Shown: positions 13,301 to 28,499, counted from the first letter of the stretch. The stretch: 64,000 bases of DNA from Eleginops maclovinus (GCF_036324505.1 NC_086361.1:7009828-7073827); one strand, 5' to 3'. Notes: generated by a model from the sequence alone, not told the origin. Translations and numbers: made by a program.

Positions 13301-16300
13301 TGGGGATCATTTTTTGTGTCTTGACTCCATTTATCCATCTTTATTACTAAATGTGGACCTCTGAAAAACATTGATCAGTTTTTTTTATGACATCACAATG
13401 TGGACTTAGATAAGGGATCAACTACAGTATATTTATATGTTATGAGGAGGATATGACAAATAATACGAGCCAAATGCATGACAGCAAAACATTAGTAAAA
13501 AGTTTCCTAAGTGAAATACTATTAACCCCTCAAGTTTGTATGTGTTCCTTGCTAAATCACAGTACGTCATAAAAGTTAACTTAACAAGAAATGTGTTTGC
13601 TACAGCCTACAAATTTACCCGTAAAATGTCCCGTGTTTTCATTTGAGAAGATTCCTTTCTGGTATCTGTTAGCAAAGATAGCAACCTTATTTCGTAACAG
13701 TTAATCAAATCATGCGTAAAGCAGTTTCCTGGTCATTCTATCATAGGCAGAGCAGACGGTCACATTCAGCCAGACGGCAGCCTGCTGCACAACACAAGGG
13801 CCACACACTTTGAGCAACTCACAACCCACATTAGCATTCCTGCTAAGGTAGCATTCCTCGCTAACACACACTCTACAACATGGCTTTAGCTTTTCTTAGC
13901 GAGCGACCAAACAAGCAGTAACTCAGGAGATTGCAGTACACTTTCATTCATAAAAACAAATTACAACATGGTTTGAATACACGGTTCCTTTCAGTTGGAC
14001 TTTAAGCAAGTTAAATGAACTGTTCCTATGTCTGAAAAGAGAAAAATTACAAAAAAGAAATCTGCAACTCGTAAATCAAGAAGAGAAAAAACAACTTTTC
14101 AAAAAACCCAATCGGTTGGATAAGAGAGGTGCCTCCTCTCTTTGTTATTGGTTTACTTGAATCTAAATGTTACTGGTTGCAAAATAATCTTCAATCATTG
14201 ATTTGGGGGTAGTCACTGAGACAATAGAAACCCCCACAGTAGAATGACAAAGGTAGTAATACCTACTCTTTCCAGTTTGGACATTTTCTTTTTTTTTTAT
14301 AGTTTGGGGTTTTCTCTTTGCTCAATATTTATTGCAAAAGATATTATTTTTGTTGGTTCACTTTTAAGTCTACCTAGTCAGAAGTTAATCTCAAGTAATG
14401 TATATAAATTACGTTCTGATATTTTAAAATGTACATCCTCCACAATAAAATATGATTCCGTTGCTTAAAATAGATGCTGATGTGAAGCTGACACAAAAGG
14501 CTGCTGCTGATAGCGAGCAGCGCTATGAGAAAATTAAAAGGTGTCAGAGGGAAATCATAAAGCTGCTCGCCATAGGCCTAAAATATCACTTTTTACTATG
14601 TAAAAACTGCAACAAACAATGAAGTGACACGTTGTGATATAGTTGGGGTTTTACAGAAAACTCATCAATAATTGGAGCATTTTTCTAAGTCAAGGTAGGT
14701 GATAAAGGGAACAGAAGAAATGTTTCACTCAAAGCAATATGTTTTTATTAAAACCTGTCGCTGTAACCTAGAAAAGTTCAAGATATCCCATTATCACATT
14801 AACCAGCATTTAGCAAGCACAAGTTTGACCTCTTAAATAATATTTTAATTAACTCTGCATAAAAACTAAATAAATATATAGTTTGAGTGATATCATTAAC
14901 ATGCAGTAACACTTTTACAGTAACAAATGATGGTTGATGTGATAATGCAGAAGGCTGGAGAGGCCATGGCTGTAATTACAGTCATGAGATGTTTTCCGAT
15001 GATCATGGAATAAGTATATCGGGATCAAAAGGAGCTTGTTTTATATTTGAATATGCATGACTCTACACTCAGAGTGTACTTGCGTATTACTTCTAGTAAC
15101 GTTTTTTATACTTATTTCTTATCACTTATTTTATAATGTTGTGACCTTACATTAGATATTAAGACCGGCAGTAATTGCCTTAAGGTTTCTAGTTGAAGAT
15201 CAAAATATTGAGCATTCGGATCTGATCATCATAAAGACAACCTGTATCATGGAAAGAACATTTTTACAACATAATGTTTTTGTATGAGGAGATCACAAAC
15301 AATTATTCTTGTTTTATGTTTCTATTTCACAAAATAATTATTCCTTGGTCAGCAGAAAAGACAATCCAAAACTAAAATATATACCCACGGCCTCTTCAAC
15401 AATCTGCACGGTAATGGGAATACATTGACAGATTTTTTAATCACTTTAAAGAGACACTCCTAATATTTATTCACATGTTATCATTACATAAGCCAGCCGT
15501 TATCCCGTTATCAAATGCTGCAATAGGTGCTATGCCACTGTGTGTGTGTGTGAGCATGCATGGCTATGGGTAAGCATTAGTCACCACCGTTCATGGCATG
15601 CACTGTCACCCTACAGGCAGCACTAAAGTCTCTCAGCCAATCAGAGCCAATCAGAGCCAACGCAGAACACAGCAGATGCAGCCAACCAGACATGAGGACA
15701 CAATATCTTAAGTTCTTAACCCAGCCACTAATCTAACTAAACCTGAGTAATTCTCGTGGATAAATAAAGGCACATTTTCATTTTTTTATTTATGTAGCTC
15801 TCAGGATTGATGTGGATTTACATGATGGTGATGTCAAAGGAGAATGAGGACGTCGCCTGGATTCTTAGGGTCAACCTATTTTAGGCCTAAAGTAGGTGGT
15901 CCTAACAATGTTTAGGGGCGGTTCTTCTCTGAGGGGTAAAAAGCCCTTTAAACGTTTCTATGGCAGCATGTCCTCTCCAGTTGGGTCACCCACCCGAACC
16001 GTGGAATGAGTGACTCTGTTTGTGCACATATGCATTTGTGTGTTACCTGTCAAAGATGGCTCCGACGCCTGCACTGTGAGCACTGTTCCTGTGGACATGC
16101 AGGCCGGTGGCCAGTAAAATCCCGTCCTTCACCGAGATGGAGCGATGGGAGAACGATGCAATCAGGAGTTCATTCCAGCCTGTTGAAGAGTCAGTGTCTC
16201 AATATTTCTAGTGAAGTAAAAGTCTAAATATTCCACAGTTTGTTTTGTTTCATAATGCTTCACATAACAAAAGTATTGATAAAACCCACTCACTTTTCAT

Positions 16301-19300
16301 GGCTGTAGGACACAATTGAAATGTATTTATTTCTTTAGCATGGAGTCAGACCAAATTAGGAATCACAAACATTTGAAGGACGAGCGCAAAACCCTGCAGT
16401 TAGTGTGGTTTTGTAAGGTCAAAGCAATTTCATGTTTCACAATGGCTGACAATACACCCCAACTACATTGCCTTTACTATCATACTGCTTGAGTTTAACC
16501 TAAAACTCTGGAGCTACTGACATGAACAAAAACAAAGATTTACATCATCAAACCTTTTTCTTTTTTTAAAAAAAAACAACATTATTTATGATGCAAAGGT
16601 TCCACCGTAATATAACGGGCCTAGTCTGTCGATAAATAGCAAAAACAGTAATCTAAGCCTCAACATGTGGAGTTGATTTGTTTCTTATTTCTATTCTTGA
16701 TAGATGTTCCTTCGCTGTACTGTTGACACTGCTTTGTTGAATTGGAAAAGATGAGTCTATTACGTTTTTTGAATCAGTATTGATTCATTAAACCTCGTTG
16801 AGGGAGACCCACCTGCCCGCAGCAGGATGACCTGGTCGTCCAGGGTCAGCTCAGAGAAGTGAGGGATCCTCTTAGCCCACTCCACCAGGGTGAAGAGCTG
16901 CTTGTCTGCTGCCTGGCAGATGTTGGTCACCGGATCATTGGGCTGAAGAAAGCAGATTTAGAGTTAGGGAATTATTTTGAACTACAAATATAAACTGAAA
17001 ATCATCTCATGTGAAATGTTTGCAACAACAGTAATTACACAGAAAGCATCTCAAATGAATGCAGTTTGTGCTTCCTTTCCATTCAGAATACTCACAGAGC
17101 TGCCACCTGAAGTTCCATCTGCATGAAGCTCTGTCTTCTGCTCTACAGCCATCTCCGCTTCCAAAATCTTCTCCACGGGCATCTCCTCGTTCACCGCGCT
17201 AGTTGACTCCACCTCGCCTTCTCGTTCCCTGTTCCTCTGCCGTTCCTCTTGGACAGCTGCAGGAGCGGGGATTAGGGTTGGACGGAGAAGGGCACAGAAG
17301 AAAACAATGAAGGACAAGAAAGGGGAGGAAGGGAAGAAGGAATAGGAGGATCAGAGAGGAGAAAATGAAGGATGGGTGAGTGGATGTCAATTGGAAAGAA
17401 TGAAGGAGCAGGAATGGTACAAAGGTGAAGGAATGGAGGAGGATAGAGAAGCGAGAGCAAAATTAGAGACAACAAGAAGAACACAGCAAAATAAATACAA
17501 ATAAAAAGCAGTGGAAGAGGAAATGACAGGTGGATAAGTAGAAGGGTCACCGGCCAACATAATGGAGAAAAAGAGAGGTACAAAACATGACGATGAAGAA
17601 GTTGCATACAAAAAGAAAAGGCGGGAATTACTAGTGCAAGACCAGAGTAACATAAAGGTGAAAACGAGTGAAACAAAATACATATACAATAATTCATAAT
17701 AATACTCTCATGCTATCTTTCATACATCTTTCAGGCCCACTACCAGTATGGACATTAACAAAGTCAATATGATTTAATAGCAATAGTTTTAAGCAAAATT
17801 CAGGAGGGACTTACAATCTTAAAGTGAGCATTTCTCACAAAGTAATAAATAAGGGTATTTCCTTAATCCCTCACACATATTAAAAGGACTACGTTTTGGT
17901 TTTCATGAAGTACAAGAAAGAAAGTTGCCGTAAAAAAGCAAGAGCAATCAGCTGTATTAAGTGCATATAAATCCAATGAATCCCTCCCATTTTGATGAAT
18001 ATCATTTAACAAATTATGGATGGAGAGTTTTATCTATTCCTGGTTAACTGCGTAGGATGTCTTTATACACAGTACAGCAATCAGGTGGTAAAGATACTTG
18101 GGAGGAATTAAGTAAACATGTTTCAAGTCATCCTACTAATATTTTTGTTAAGTCAGCCACCACATACATCAGTAGACAGAGACTCGGGTTATGTGATTGG
18201 CCAGGTCAGTGAAGAACATTCCCATGGTTGCTCTTCCATTCAAGATCATTGTCCTGAATTTGAATAATTTTTTGAAGTCCTACACTTAAAATATCAATGT
18301 GAACACTCTTACACATCCAAGCTGGTAGTTGCCGCATACAAGAATAATTTCACTATTCAAGCAAGTAGGAATGGTACTGTATTATCTTCCAGAGAGCTTT
18401 GTAAAGGCATTTGTTATGTTTATTGTTTCGGTCATTTGTAAAAAATAGCAGCAAACTTAATTTGATTGGGAACATCAATCTAAAATTACTACACTAGTAA
18501 GTTAGATGTAATGAATCCAAAACCCACTTTTTTGTATCAATGTGTCTGTTAACAGATTAAATCCTAGTATGAGCAGAGCAAAGCAATGACTTTATCTTAA
18601 TTCACTTGATACCACTGTCCACCTGCACTGGCCACTGTGTCTGTATTCAAAAAGGAGACTAAAGGCGGGCCAGGGACAGCACATTTTGAGAAGTTGGATT
18701 GTGACGTGAAGCTACCTTTTGTTAATTTAATTCCCTATCCATCAAGACAAAAAGCTTGAAGGATAGGGAATTAAATGAACATCTATCCTTCCTCTACAAG
18801 CATCTAAATATCCTTAAATGAGAAGGATAATGCTCCTGGACTGTAGTAGAGTTAGGGTTTAGAGGATGACAAATAAAAAGAGTATGCATTCTCAGCAACT
18901 TTGACTAAAAAGAGGGGAAGGGATTTCTTTGAAAACTGGCAACAAAGTGTTGAAAGACATTTTAAAGTAGTTCCTTTTTTTAGATGTGCTATGTAAAATC
19001 TCTCTGCTTCTTGCTCACTCATACAGACAGACACGCCCCTCCCTCCCTCTTCTCCTTACATCTGTCGTTCATCTTGGCCACTACAGAAGGAGGGAGGGGG
19101 GGAGAGAGAGAACGAGAGGAAACAAAAAGAGGAAGAGAGGGGGAAAGGGGGTTAGTGTTTGCAAGGCTTACCCACCCTTATCTCCCTCTCTATCACTCTG
19201 AACTCGTTCATTCAATGCCCAAATAAAACTGACTTCTTGTCAATTTAAAATAAAAGAAGCCCTGTGATTTGCTAGGGGATTTATTCCTAATACAATTATG

Positions 19301-22300
19301 TTATACAAGAAAACTCACTACGTGCTACAGTTAGCTCGTTCCGACAGCGCTCAAGTTAACATGCCTGTACTACGCTTCCATCAGACCTTTGCAGTTTGTG
19401 CCGGCTTTATTTTTAACATAAAGCGCTAGGGGCATGAACGAAAAGGAGCTACATAAATTCACAGGCACTGTCACAACGCATATTTATATATTATGAAATT
19501 ATGGAGTGGAAAACTCTTCGAATATGATAGGCGTTTTAAAGTAGCGCTGGCCGATATTTCAATATGCTAATTTATCATCTTTCAATGGAATCATATTGTG
19601 ATGAAGTCATAAATCAAGATCATCCACATTTTACTCGGATAATCTGATGGGAAATATTTCAAGGGGAGTATCTTTTCAGTACTGTCCTTTAGTTTTTGCA
19701 TCATACTTTACTTCACTGCTCAGTTAAATGTGATTAACAAACTTGACTCCAAGTGGCAACCCTCATTATACAAGCTTGTCGGACCTCCAGGCTCAATTAC
19801 TCCAGAATAAACACAGCACAGGACAGGGTTCTATCGGCATGATAAAGGTGGACAATAAAGTTAAGAACTCAAATGCAGCTTAAATCATTTGTGAAATGTA
19901 TTTACTTTTTGTTTGTTTGTTGCACAACAGTTCTTAATTAATTAGAACATACTAATATTTTGTTTTATTTATAATTATTATAATGGTTATTTTTATTTTA
20001 TTATGTATAAGTGACATGCATTTAATAGTTTACAGCACACTGAAGGCCACCAAGGATCCGCTAGTTGTGTCCCTCAGTTTTAGGCGAAACAAGACTTCTC
20101 AAAACACATCTGAAAGGGCCTTTAAAAATGGGAACCCTACTGGCATGTCCAACAGTCCAAATTAAGTTTTATCGAGTGAGCCCCTGAGCTGGGAAATTGT
20201 TCGAAAGCAAAGTTGGCAAAACTTCTGCCTTCTTTGATGAAGAAGAGCACTGGGCTTTTCATTACCAGCGAAAGACCTTGATCTTCAAGATCAAATTAAA
20301 CCAAATGTGCGTGTATAAGAGTATGAGCTTTTCATATTTGCCCCTCATCCACAACTACTATCAGATCCTTATTAACCAGACTTGGAGTATTAGTTTCTGT
20401 GGTTTATCCATTTATCCAAAACAAATTTACCACATCAAAGTTAAGAAACCTTTGCAAAAGCTTTCTGTCAGGTAAAAAAAATCCTCAAAATCTTTAAAAC
20501 AAACGTTCTTTATCATAATTGCTTTGCAAACACACCTTATAGTGCATTTAAACCTAAAATTGTGTTTGTGGAAAGGTGAAATGGCCTCATTTGTAGGGGG
20601 TCATGAGTAGAAGGGGCTGAGGACCAGCCATGTACAGAGTGTTCTGAAGTGCCTCGGTTTTCTTACCTTCTCTCTTCATGCCCATGGCAAGGCACTTCTG
20701 GTAGCGGCAGTACTGGCAGCGGTTCCTCTGTCTCTTATCGACCATACAGTCTTTACTGTCCCGACAGGTGTAGGTCAAGTCTTTCCGCACTGTGCGCTTG
20801 AAGAAGCCTTTACAGCCCTCACAGCTGTAGACTCCGTAGTGCTTACCTAGAGGACGTGGGAAGGAGGGAACAGAGGCAACAAAGAAGTAAGACAAGAGTG
20901 ATGACAATTTGTTTGAGAACTGTTAAAGGATCTCAGGCCATTACATCTTCTAATTTGTAGACAAAAAGACAATGAAAGGCAAAGAAGATCAAATGTTAGT
21001 AGTCTATTCACCAGAAGATCTGTCTCCACAGATGGAACAAAGGCGTTTCTGGGAAAGCATCGGCCCTGGGCTGTGGGACGACAGCTGATTCAAGCCCAAC
21101 GGAGGTTTCACATCATCGGAGCTGCTCACTGCATGAAGCCCTGACATGGACACTGTTGAATTGATCTGAAAGAATGACAGAGAGGACAAGGTAAACAAAA
21201 ATACGAGACAGGTGGCCAAATCACTCCAGGTAGACACATTGCTATGATGATGTCTATTAATATTCCTGAAGTCCAACAGTCCTCCCTTACCTGTGGGCTG
21301 CTAATGGGGCCGTAGCCTATTGATGGCGTGCCAGGTAGACAGGGGGAGCCCAATGAAGAACTGATGACAGAAAAGGGGGAGTCGATGCTACTGATAGGGC
21401 TGTTGACCCTGGAGGTGCTGATGGGAGGAAGTGATGTCATGGAAGCTGCGGCTGAGGGAACCAGCGGGGGCGAGCGCTGGCCTGAGGCGGGGGAGGACAC
21501 AGACGAACTGTCTGGGCTACGGGAATCTATAAAGAGACGGCAAAAGGGAGAATATGAAAATACAAAATGTATTCATTAATATCTTATTCATAATGATGTG
21601 GATTTCTGTGTTTGAAATACAGTATAATTTAATATTAATAATTTGGTGGAGAAAAGGCTAAAGCTGTAGAATAGAGAAAGATATATTTATATTATAATAA
21701 TGGGATACTACAAATTAAAGCTTAAATACAACCAATCATTTGTATAATTACCGTAATTTCCGGACTATAAGCCGCTACTTTTTGCACACACTTTGAACCC
21801 TGCGGCTTAAACAACGATGCAGCTAATCTATAATTTTTACAGGCTAACGGCGACCAGGGGGCGCTCTAGCAGGAAGCGCAAGAGCGAGACAACGAAAGAG
21901 AGACTGAGAAAGTGTGTGATGAAGCCATTCTGAGGCTGTTCAATACCAACACTGTTTGGAAAAAAGCGGTAATTAAAAATGTTAAAAATCTTTCTGTGTA
22001 AATATCTCATGTTACAACACCTGCAAACCTGCGGCTTATAGACAGTTGCGGCCTATTTATGTACAAAGTTTTTTTTCTTCTAAAATTTTGTTGGTGCGGG
22101 TTATATTCAGGTGCGCTCAATAGTCCAGAAATTACGGTATATTGATCTATCCCTAGTAAACTATTTATTGAACTACAAAGCAGACTTGCCTTTTGAAATG
22201 TTTCACTTTAAATAAGAAACACTGTTGGCTTTAGGCCCATCTTGGGTCATGAGGTAATTTTTCCAGTGACGTTATGAATACTTTTAGCAAGTTGGCAGAT

Positions 22301-23508
22301 TTTAACGTGCTATGATTACAATGAAATTGGCATGCTAGTTGTCAATGGAAACTCAATGGCAGAACTGTGTTTTATGTGACCTCTAATGATGCAAATGATA
22401 GTCATTTCCTAAACATCCGTTTAACCTCCTCATTGTCCAATAATCTGCTTTGGTTTGAACATCCAATAGTTTGTTGTAATAAAACTGCAATGGACAACAC
22501 AGGGCAGTATTTGGTTGATTAATTATTCTCTACATTTCTCAAGATTTACCATCTGTTTCTACACAGCGCATGAGATGTCCCTTTATTTTTATTTCACTGG
22601 TGTACAATCAAAAGAAAGTTGTTCATTTCAGTTTTCCGAAAGAATTGTGTGACTGTAAACATTTTATTTATTTGTTTTAATTTATGCTGTTGTGGTTAGT
22701 ATTTTGTTTGGCTTTTCTCTGCAGCTGGCTGTTTACTGCATTTTTACTGCTATAGGCTGTGCACTTGGTTGTTGTCTGATCTTATCTGTTTTTCTTTCTT
22801 TAAACGCACTGAATAGAATGAAGCAATCATATGCTCACTGTAGCTGCCATGTGAATACTTATCAACTCAAACCACACAAAGAATTGTGGTTTAACAGGAC
22901 ATGTCTTTCCACCATTTTTTTAGATGTATTTTTTGAGTCTATAGCCTATCAATGTCCGGCTAAAACACATCCAAATCAGTCTCATTTTTCACCAAACACT
23001 CTGAATTAGCACTTGTAAGGAATATTTATTTCAAGGTGCATGGCAAGATGGGTGGCCAATCAATAGGTGGCGAGAATGACACCAACACTTGCATGTTGTT
23101 CCATTACTTTCCTGATGCAATGTCACTTTAAGATGTTGAGGACCAAGGGTAAATTAAAAGCAACAACAGTGAACTCAAACAATACATCCCATTGAAAGAA
23201 AGTTACATTAAGATGGCATTTCAAATAATCCAATTACATTCAAATGAACTTTGATTTAGATGGTGGGATGTCATCTGTGCCACCTGCAACTAATATGTTA
23301 TTAAAAGCTTGAATGTTTTATCATCTTAGTTTGATCATTATCAACAATCATCATATCTCTAACAGTTATGAGATATGTGTAAGTATAATCAACAAAATAG
23401 CTAGAACTCAACACAAGTTCAACATGGGCATTTTTGTTTGACATTCACGTTGTTGCATTGCCGATCAAAAAACAGCGCTGTTATTTTCTTACCTCTACTG
23501 TCTCCCAT
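10399..23508 (-). CDS. rxrb: retinoid X receptor beta, complete spliced coding region
   Basis: Nuclear receptor that binds DNA as a homodimer or as the obligate partner of RAR, TR, VDR, PPAR and LXR-type receptors. Exons in transcript order: 23508-23493, 21526-21291, 21165-21012, 20846-20667, 17256-17096, 16942-16813, 16179-16047, optional 13120-13085, 11523-11432, 11311-11206, 10546-10399. All have GT/AG ends and phases match throughout, giving 451 aa, or 463 with the micro-exon. The start at 23508 has a good context (ACCATCATGG) and gives the RXRB-like N-terminus [14 protein letters not shown]. Residues about 1-125 are a Ser/Pro-rich A/B domain. About 126-191 form the two-zinc-finger DBD with the CEGCKGFF P-box and [15 protein letters not shown] second finger. 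Exon 5 encodes the hinge with [12 protein letters not shown]. The LBD then runs to the AF-2 helix and C-terminus [13 protein letters not shown]. The orthologue assignment is firm; which teleost copy (rxrba or rxrbb) is not decided. Confidence 0.95.
11524..11635. repeat. GGAGA-type purine minisatellite abutting an rxrb acceptor
   Basis: Degenerate GGAGA/GGAGC units run for about 110 bases. On the minus strand this is a C/T tract that runs directly into the CCGCAG acceptor of rxrb exon 8, whose first base is 11523. The long minus-strand frames here are repeat-driven. Confidence 0.85.
12298..16046. other. rxrb intron 7 sequence around the micro-exon
   Basis: This is part of the roughly 4.5-kb intron between exons 7 and 8. 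Apart from the micro-exon at 13085-13120 I see no further conserved coding block. The sequence is AT-rich with short tandem words near 15630 (AATCAGAGCC repeated twice). Confidence 0.5.
13085..13120 (-). other. rxrb: rxrb ligand-domain micro-exon (12-residue duplicated segment)
   Basis: Thirty-six bases on the minus strand are flanked by ACACAG and GTAATT. They fit the flanking phases exactly (exon 7 ends in AG, exon 8 begins with G) and encode [12 protein letters not shown]. The end of the preceding exon encodes [12 protein letters not shown], so this is a partial tandem copy of that exon's 3' end with its donor site. From memory, teleost RXR beta proteins carry a similar insertion of about 14 residues here; this copy would be two residues shorter. 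The acceptor has a weak pyrimidine tract and an in-frame stop lies just upstream, so the exon must start close to here if it is used. It may be alternative, constitutive or lost. Confidence 0.7.
17257..20666. other. rxrb intron 4
   Basis: This separates the DNA-binding-domain exon from the hinge exon. Purine-rich tracts lie near 17290-17460 and 19080-19150, and a strong inverted repeat lies at 18722-18779. No coding block was recognised. Confidence 0.6.
18722..18779. repeat. near-perfect 25-bp inverted repeat (hairpin)
   Basis: The arms at about 18722-18746 and 18755-18779 are reverse complements apart from about two mismatches, with an 8-base loop. The core TTCCCTATCC pairs with GGATAGGGAA. 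It lies in rxrb intron 4 and can form a hairpin on either strand. It may be a very small palindromic MITE or a structured intronic element. It resembles no microRNA I know. Confidence 0.8.
21751..22137. mobile_element. TA-flanked MITE in rxrb intron 1
   Basis: The terminal inverted repeats start CCGTAATTTC at 21751 and end as the complement at 22137, with about 19 of 21 bases matching. The dinucleotide TA flanks both ends. The element is 387 bp with no transposase frame. TA duplication and size fit a non-autonomous Tc1/mariner/pogo-superfamily element; the exact family is inferred. Confidence 0.8.
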
Positions 23509-24620
23509 GATGGTGGCTGGAGCAAAGGGACTTGTTGGCAGCTGCACACCGAGGTGCTTGCGTCTCAAACAGCCCGCTATCAAACTCTAGACCGCGGACT
23601 GAGGCCCGGGCCGGAGTTGTTTTGGGAAACCAAAAACGGGTCTGAAATTCCAACACATGAGAGAGCTGCGCATGAGACAATGATGTGGCACAGAGAATGC
23701 CAATTTTGTCTTAACATTCTACATAATTAATATCCCTCTTGCCATTGCAAGGATATGAGTTATATACTTGTCAATTTAAGGGCCTCTGTATTTGATCCAT
23801 TTTATGCATTTGATGTAACGTTACAGCAGTAGTTTGCAAAGCAGTCAGCTGCTAAACTCATGTCTAACAATTACACTACGTTTAATAAAATAACAAACAT
23901 TATAACAACAGCAAAGACTGACTATTTTAGCTAGGTTCAACAGTGTAAAAAACGTCCCATTCTATGATATAGATGGAGCCCAGACAGAAGGCAACAAACC
24001 ACCGTTATTGCAAGCTAATTTTAGCAGTACATCGATCATAGACCAGCTAACGTTACTAGCTGACACTTAAATGGGCCAACAGCAAAGCTAAGTAACGTAA
24101 CTTAGCTATCTTCTTTGAATACACAATTCATAATTATACCATATTTCGACATGACGTTCAAGGCAAACGTGTCGTTAAAGTAACAGTTTGTTGAATTAAT
24201 GATGTCTGGTGTAAACTGGCAAACAAGCTAAGTGCTATAGTTAGCTACGTTAAGCTACCTAACCTAGCTAACAAGCTAGTTAGCTAGATAAGAACAGACC
24301 ACGTAAGAACTGGTTGTTCCACCTATGTATCATTACCCTAGACATAACCTGGCTACATGTTGTAAATATATATTGAGTGCAAATAAATACGGATTACTGA
24401 CGGTTTAGCAGCACAGCTTCTTCGCATGAAAAGATGTGGCGACTAGGCCCCGTGTGTGTCTGTTTCTCCCCCCACTTTGCCTCGTAGTCAACCCTCCCTC
24501 CCCCTGCAAGGATGAAAACATGATGATGGTGTAGGATTTGGCTTAGTGCTCTCTAACAGTTTAACATCGGCTCTGAATCACTCCAAAACACTGCAGCCCT
24601 AGTTGCTAGAGGCTGAAGAA
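23509..24620 (-). promoter_or_regulatory. probable 5' UTR and promoter region of rxrb
   Basis: This lies directly upstream of the rxrb start codon on the minus strand. The first 150 bases are relatively GC-rich, including GAGGCCCGGGCCGG near 23600. The rest is AT-rich with TTAGCTAG-type repeated words around 24240-24300. No TATA box or transcription start could be fixed, and a non-coding upstream exon is possible. Confidence 0.35.
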
Positions 24621-26479
<1,859 letters not shown>

Positions 26480-27205
26480 AACAGAGTACATAAGATAAGA
26501 GACACATGAAAGCAACAGTTGGGTGACATGGATGTTGCCATAGTGTAAATTAAAATAGGTCATCTCCCACTTGGTGTGGCAGTGAATTTGGTATATTTTG
26601 GCTTGGTTTTCATGAACACTAATTGTTGATTTTAAATGAACTTAAATGTAATATTTAATTAATATTGCAGTCGCAAATCCTTTGCTGTCAGTTTCTTCCT
26701 GAATTACTAACACAACATTCTAACAACATGGACATAAACACCATATAATTAAAAAGTCAGCGTTTCATTTTAAATCCAATGAGCTGGGACGAAGCAACAG
26801 AAAATATGTCACTGTCCAAATATTTGAACGTACACTCTCTGTTCCTGCATGTGTGTGACCATGTGTGTGTTGGTGTGAGTGCTGTGTGAGGGATTAGCCT
26901 CAGTGTGTGTCCACCAGTGATTAGCCTGGTCAGTGGGCCTGTTGTGCATTCACTCAGGACATTAGCATATTAATGCAGCCTCGCTCTTGATCTCCCTCCC
27001 ACCCTCTCTCTCCCGCTCTCTCCCTCCCTATAGCTCTTTCTCTTTCTCTATACATATTTCCCCGAAGGAGTTGTCGCTTCCTGCAGCTTCAATCTATAAA
27101 TATCACCAATTTACGCCTCTCATGCTGTGAAGCAACGGACTATTTCACCACACAAATTTCAAGGTGCCTGGTCTTCTTTTTCCCTCCAAAAAATGTCCTC
27201 TTGTC

Positions 27206-27208
<3 letters not shown>

Positions 27209-27267
<59 letters not shown>
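27209..27267. repeat. (CT)n microsatellite
   Basis: A pure CT run of about 59 bases lies inside a broader pyrimidine-rich region (26990-27370). The Ser-Leu repeat frames across it are artefacts. Confidence 0.95.
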
Positions 27268-27270
<3 letters not shown>

Positions 27271-28384
27271 GTCAGATGTTTGCTCACTGTCTCTCTCCCT
27301 CTTTCTCACACCACCTCATTCAAAGCCTTTACTTTCTCTCATTTTCCCTTTTCTCTCTCCAAGTCTGGCCCCCTGAACTTTGTCAAACAGAGGATAAAAC
27401 ACATAGAGGCAAATTCACAGGGGCAAACACAGAGAGGGTAAGTACACACACATACGCATACACACCTCCCTCCCCTCATTCACTCTCCTTTTCTATCTCT
27501 CTCACCCCTACCACTGCAAATTTAGCAAGACCCCAGACACCGGTGCTGAAGTGCAAACCGGACACATTCAACTGTTCTTAACACGGCGAGATCAGCACTT
27601 TTTGCTCCTTTAACAGACTCCAACCCCTATCTCCAAAATGGAAAACACCAAATATGCAGAGCCATGGAATATATATGTGTCTAGCTTTGCGCCTGAACTG
27701 AAAAAATATGTCATATATTTGTAAAAATGCCATTTACATTTAGGATATTTACTTCCTTTCTCTTTTCTTCTAACTCTAACCCTAAAAGCGATACATTAAT
27801 CTCAAGCCCAGCCTATAAAACCTGCTGAAACTGAAAAATAGAGGTAAATAATATTGTTTTGCATTTTGCAGAAAAGTGTTTGCCCCGAAGTATTAGGAGT
27901 CTTGTGTGAATTGCCAAATAAATAGCTTCCTCTTCCTATTTGGCTGCTGTCCCGCTGTCCTGCTGTCCACCTGTCACCTCTGTGCTGTAATTACTTTTCA
28001 AACTAGTGATGATGATATTCATTGTTCACCAGCCTGTCTTTATCAGGAGGCTCTGTAAAATAAATGTTTACTCATCTTTTTCCTACACAAGAGAAGAGCA
28101 GAAATGACTAATGCATCTTGTTGTTTTGTTACAAGTTTAAGCTTTGAGTGAAAAGCTTTTGCAAGACCCAACTTGAAACAAAAGTAGAGCTGACCTCCAG
28201 AAATGTCAAGAGAGGCTCTCACAGGCTTTACATTTACATAAACACACACTCTCCCTTATTCAATATCTCCCTCGCTTTCTCCCTCTTTCTGTTTGTCTTT
28301 CAGTGTCTCTCACTTATGCACCCACAAAGCCACTGAGTTTTATCCCGACCACGGTGGTCTGTCCCCTCGCTGATTTTCAGAGGT

Positions 28385-28465
28385 CAGGGGCGTGATGTCC
28401 ATCCACAACTCCTGGTTTCACAAAGGCAGATGCAAGAATTGCGTTTGGACAATCAGCTCCGGACC
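28385..28465 (-). ncRNA. mir219: microRNA mir-219 precursor hairpin
   Basis: On the minus strand, bases 28455-28435 match the 21-nt mature miR-219-5p (it begins TGATTGTCCAAACG) exactly as I recall it. After a loop of about 20 nt, the opposite arm at roughly 28413-28391 carries GGAGTTGTGGATGGACATCA. That resembles miR-219 3p products and pairs with the 5p arm over most of its length. Human MIR219A1 lies between RXRB and SLC39A7 (established synteny), and this hairpin lies between the same two genes in the same orientation as rxrb. miR-219 acts in the nervous system, notably in oligodendrocyte maturation. Precursor ends are approximate. Confidence 0.93.
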
Positions 28466-28499
28466 CCCGTGCTTCTGTTGGACATCGGGAGGTTCTCAT

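Noticed and set aside
17272..17697. 141-codon hydrophobic minus-strand frame
   Set aside because: Intronic pyrimidine-rich sequence of rxrb read on the transcript strand; composition alone explains the Leu/Ser/Pro content.
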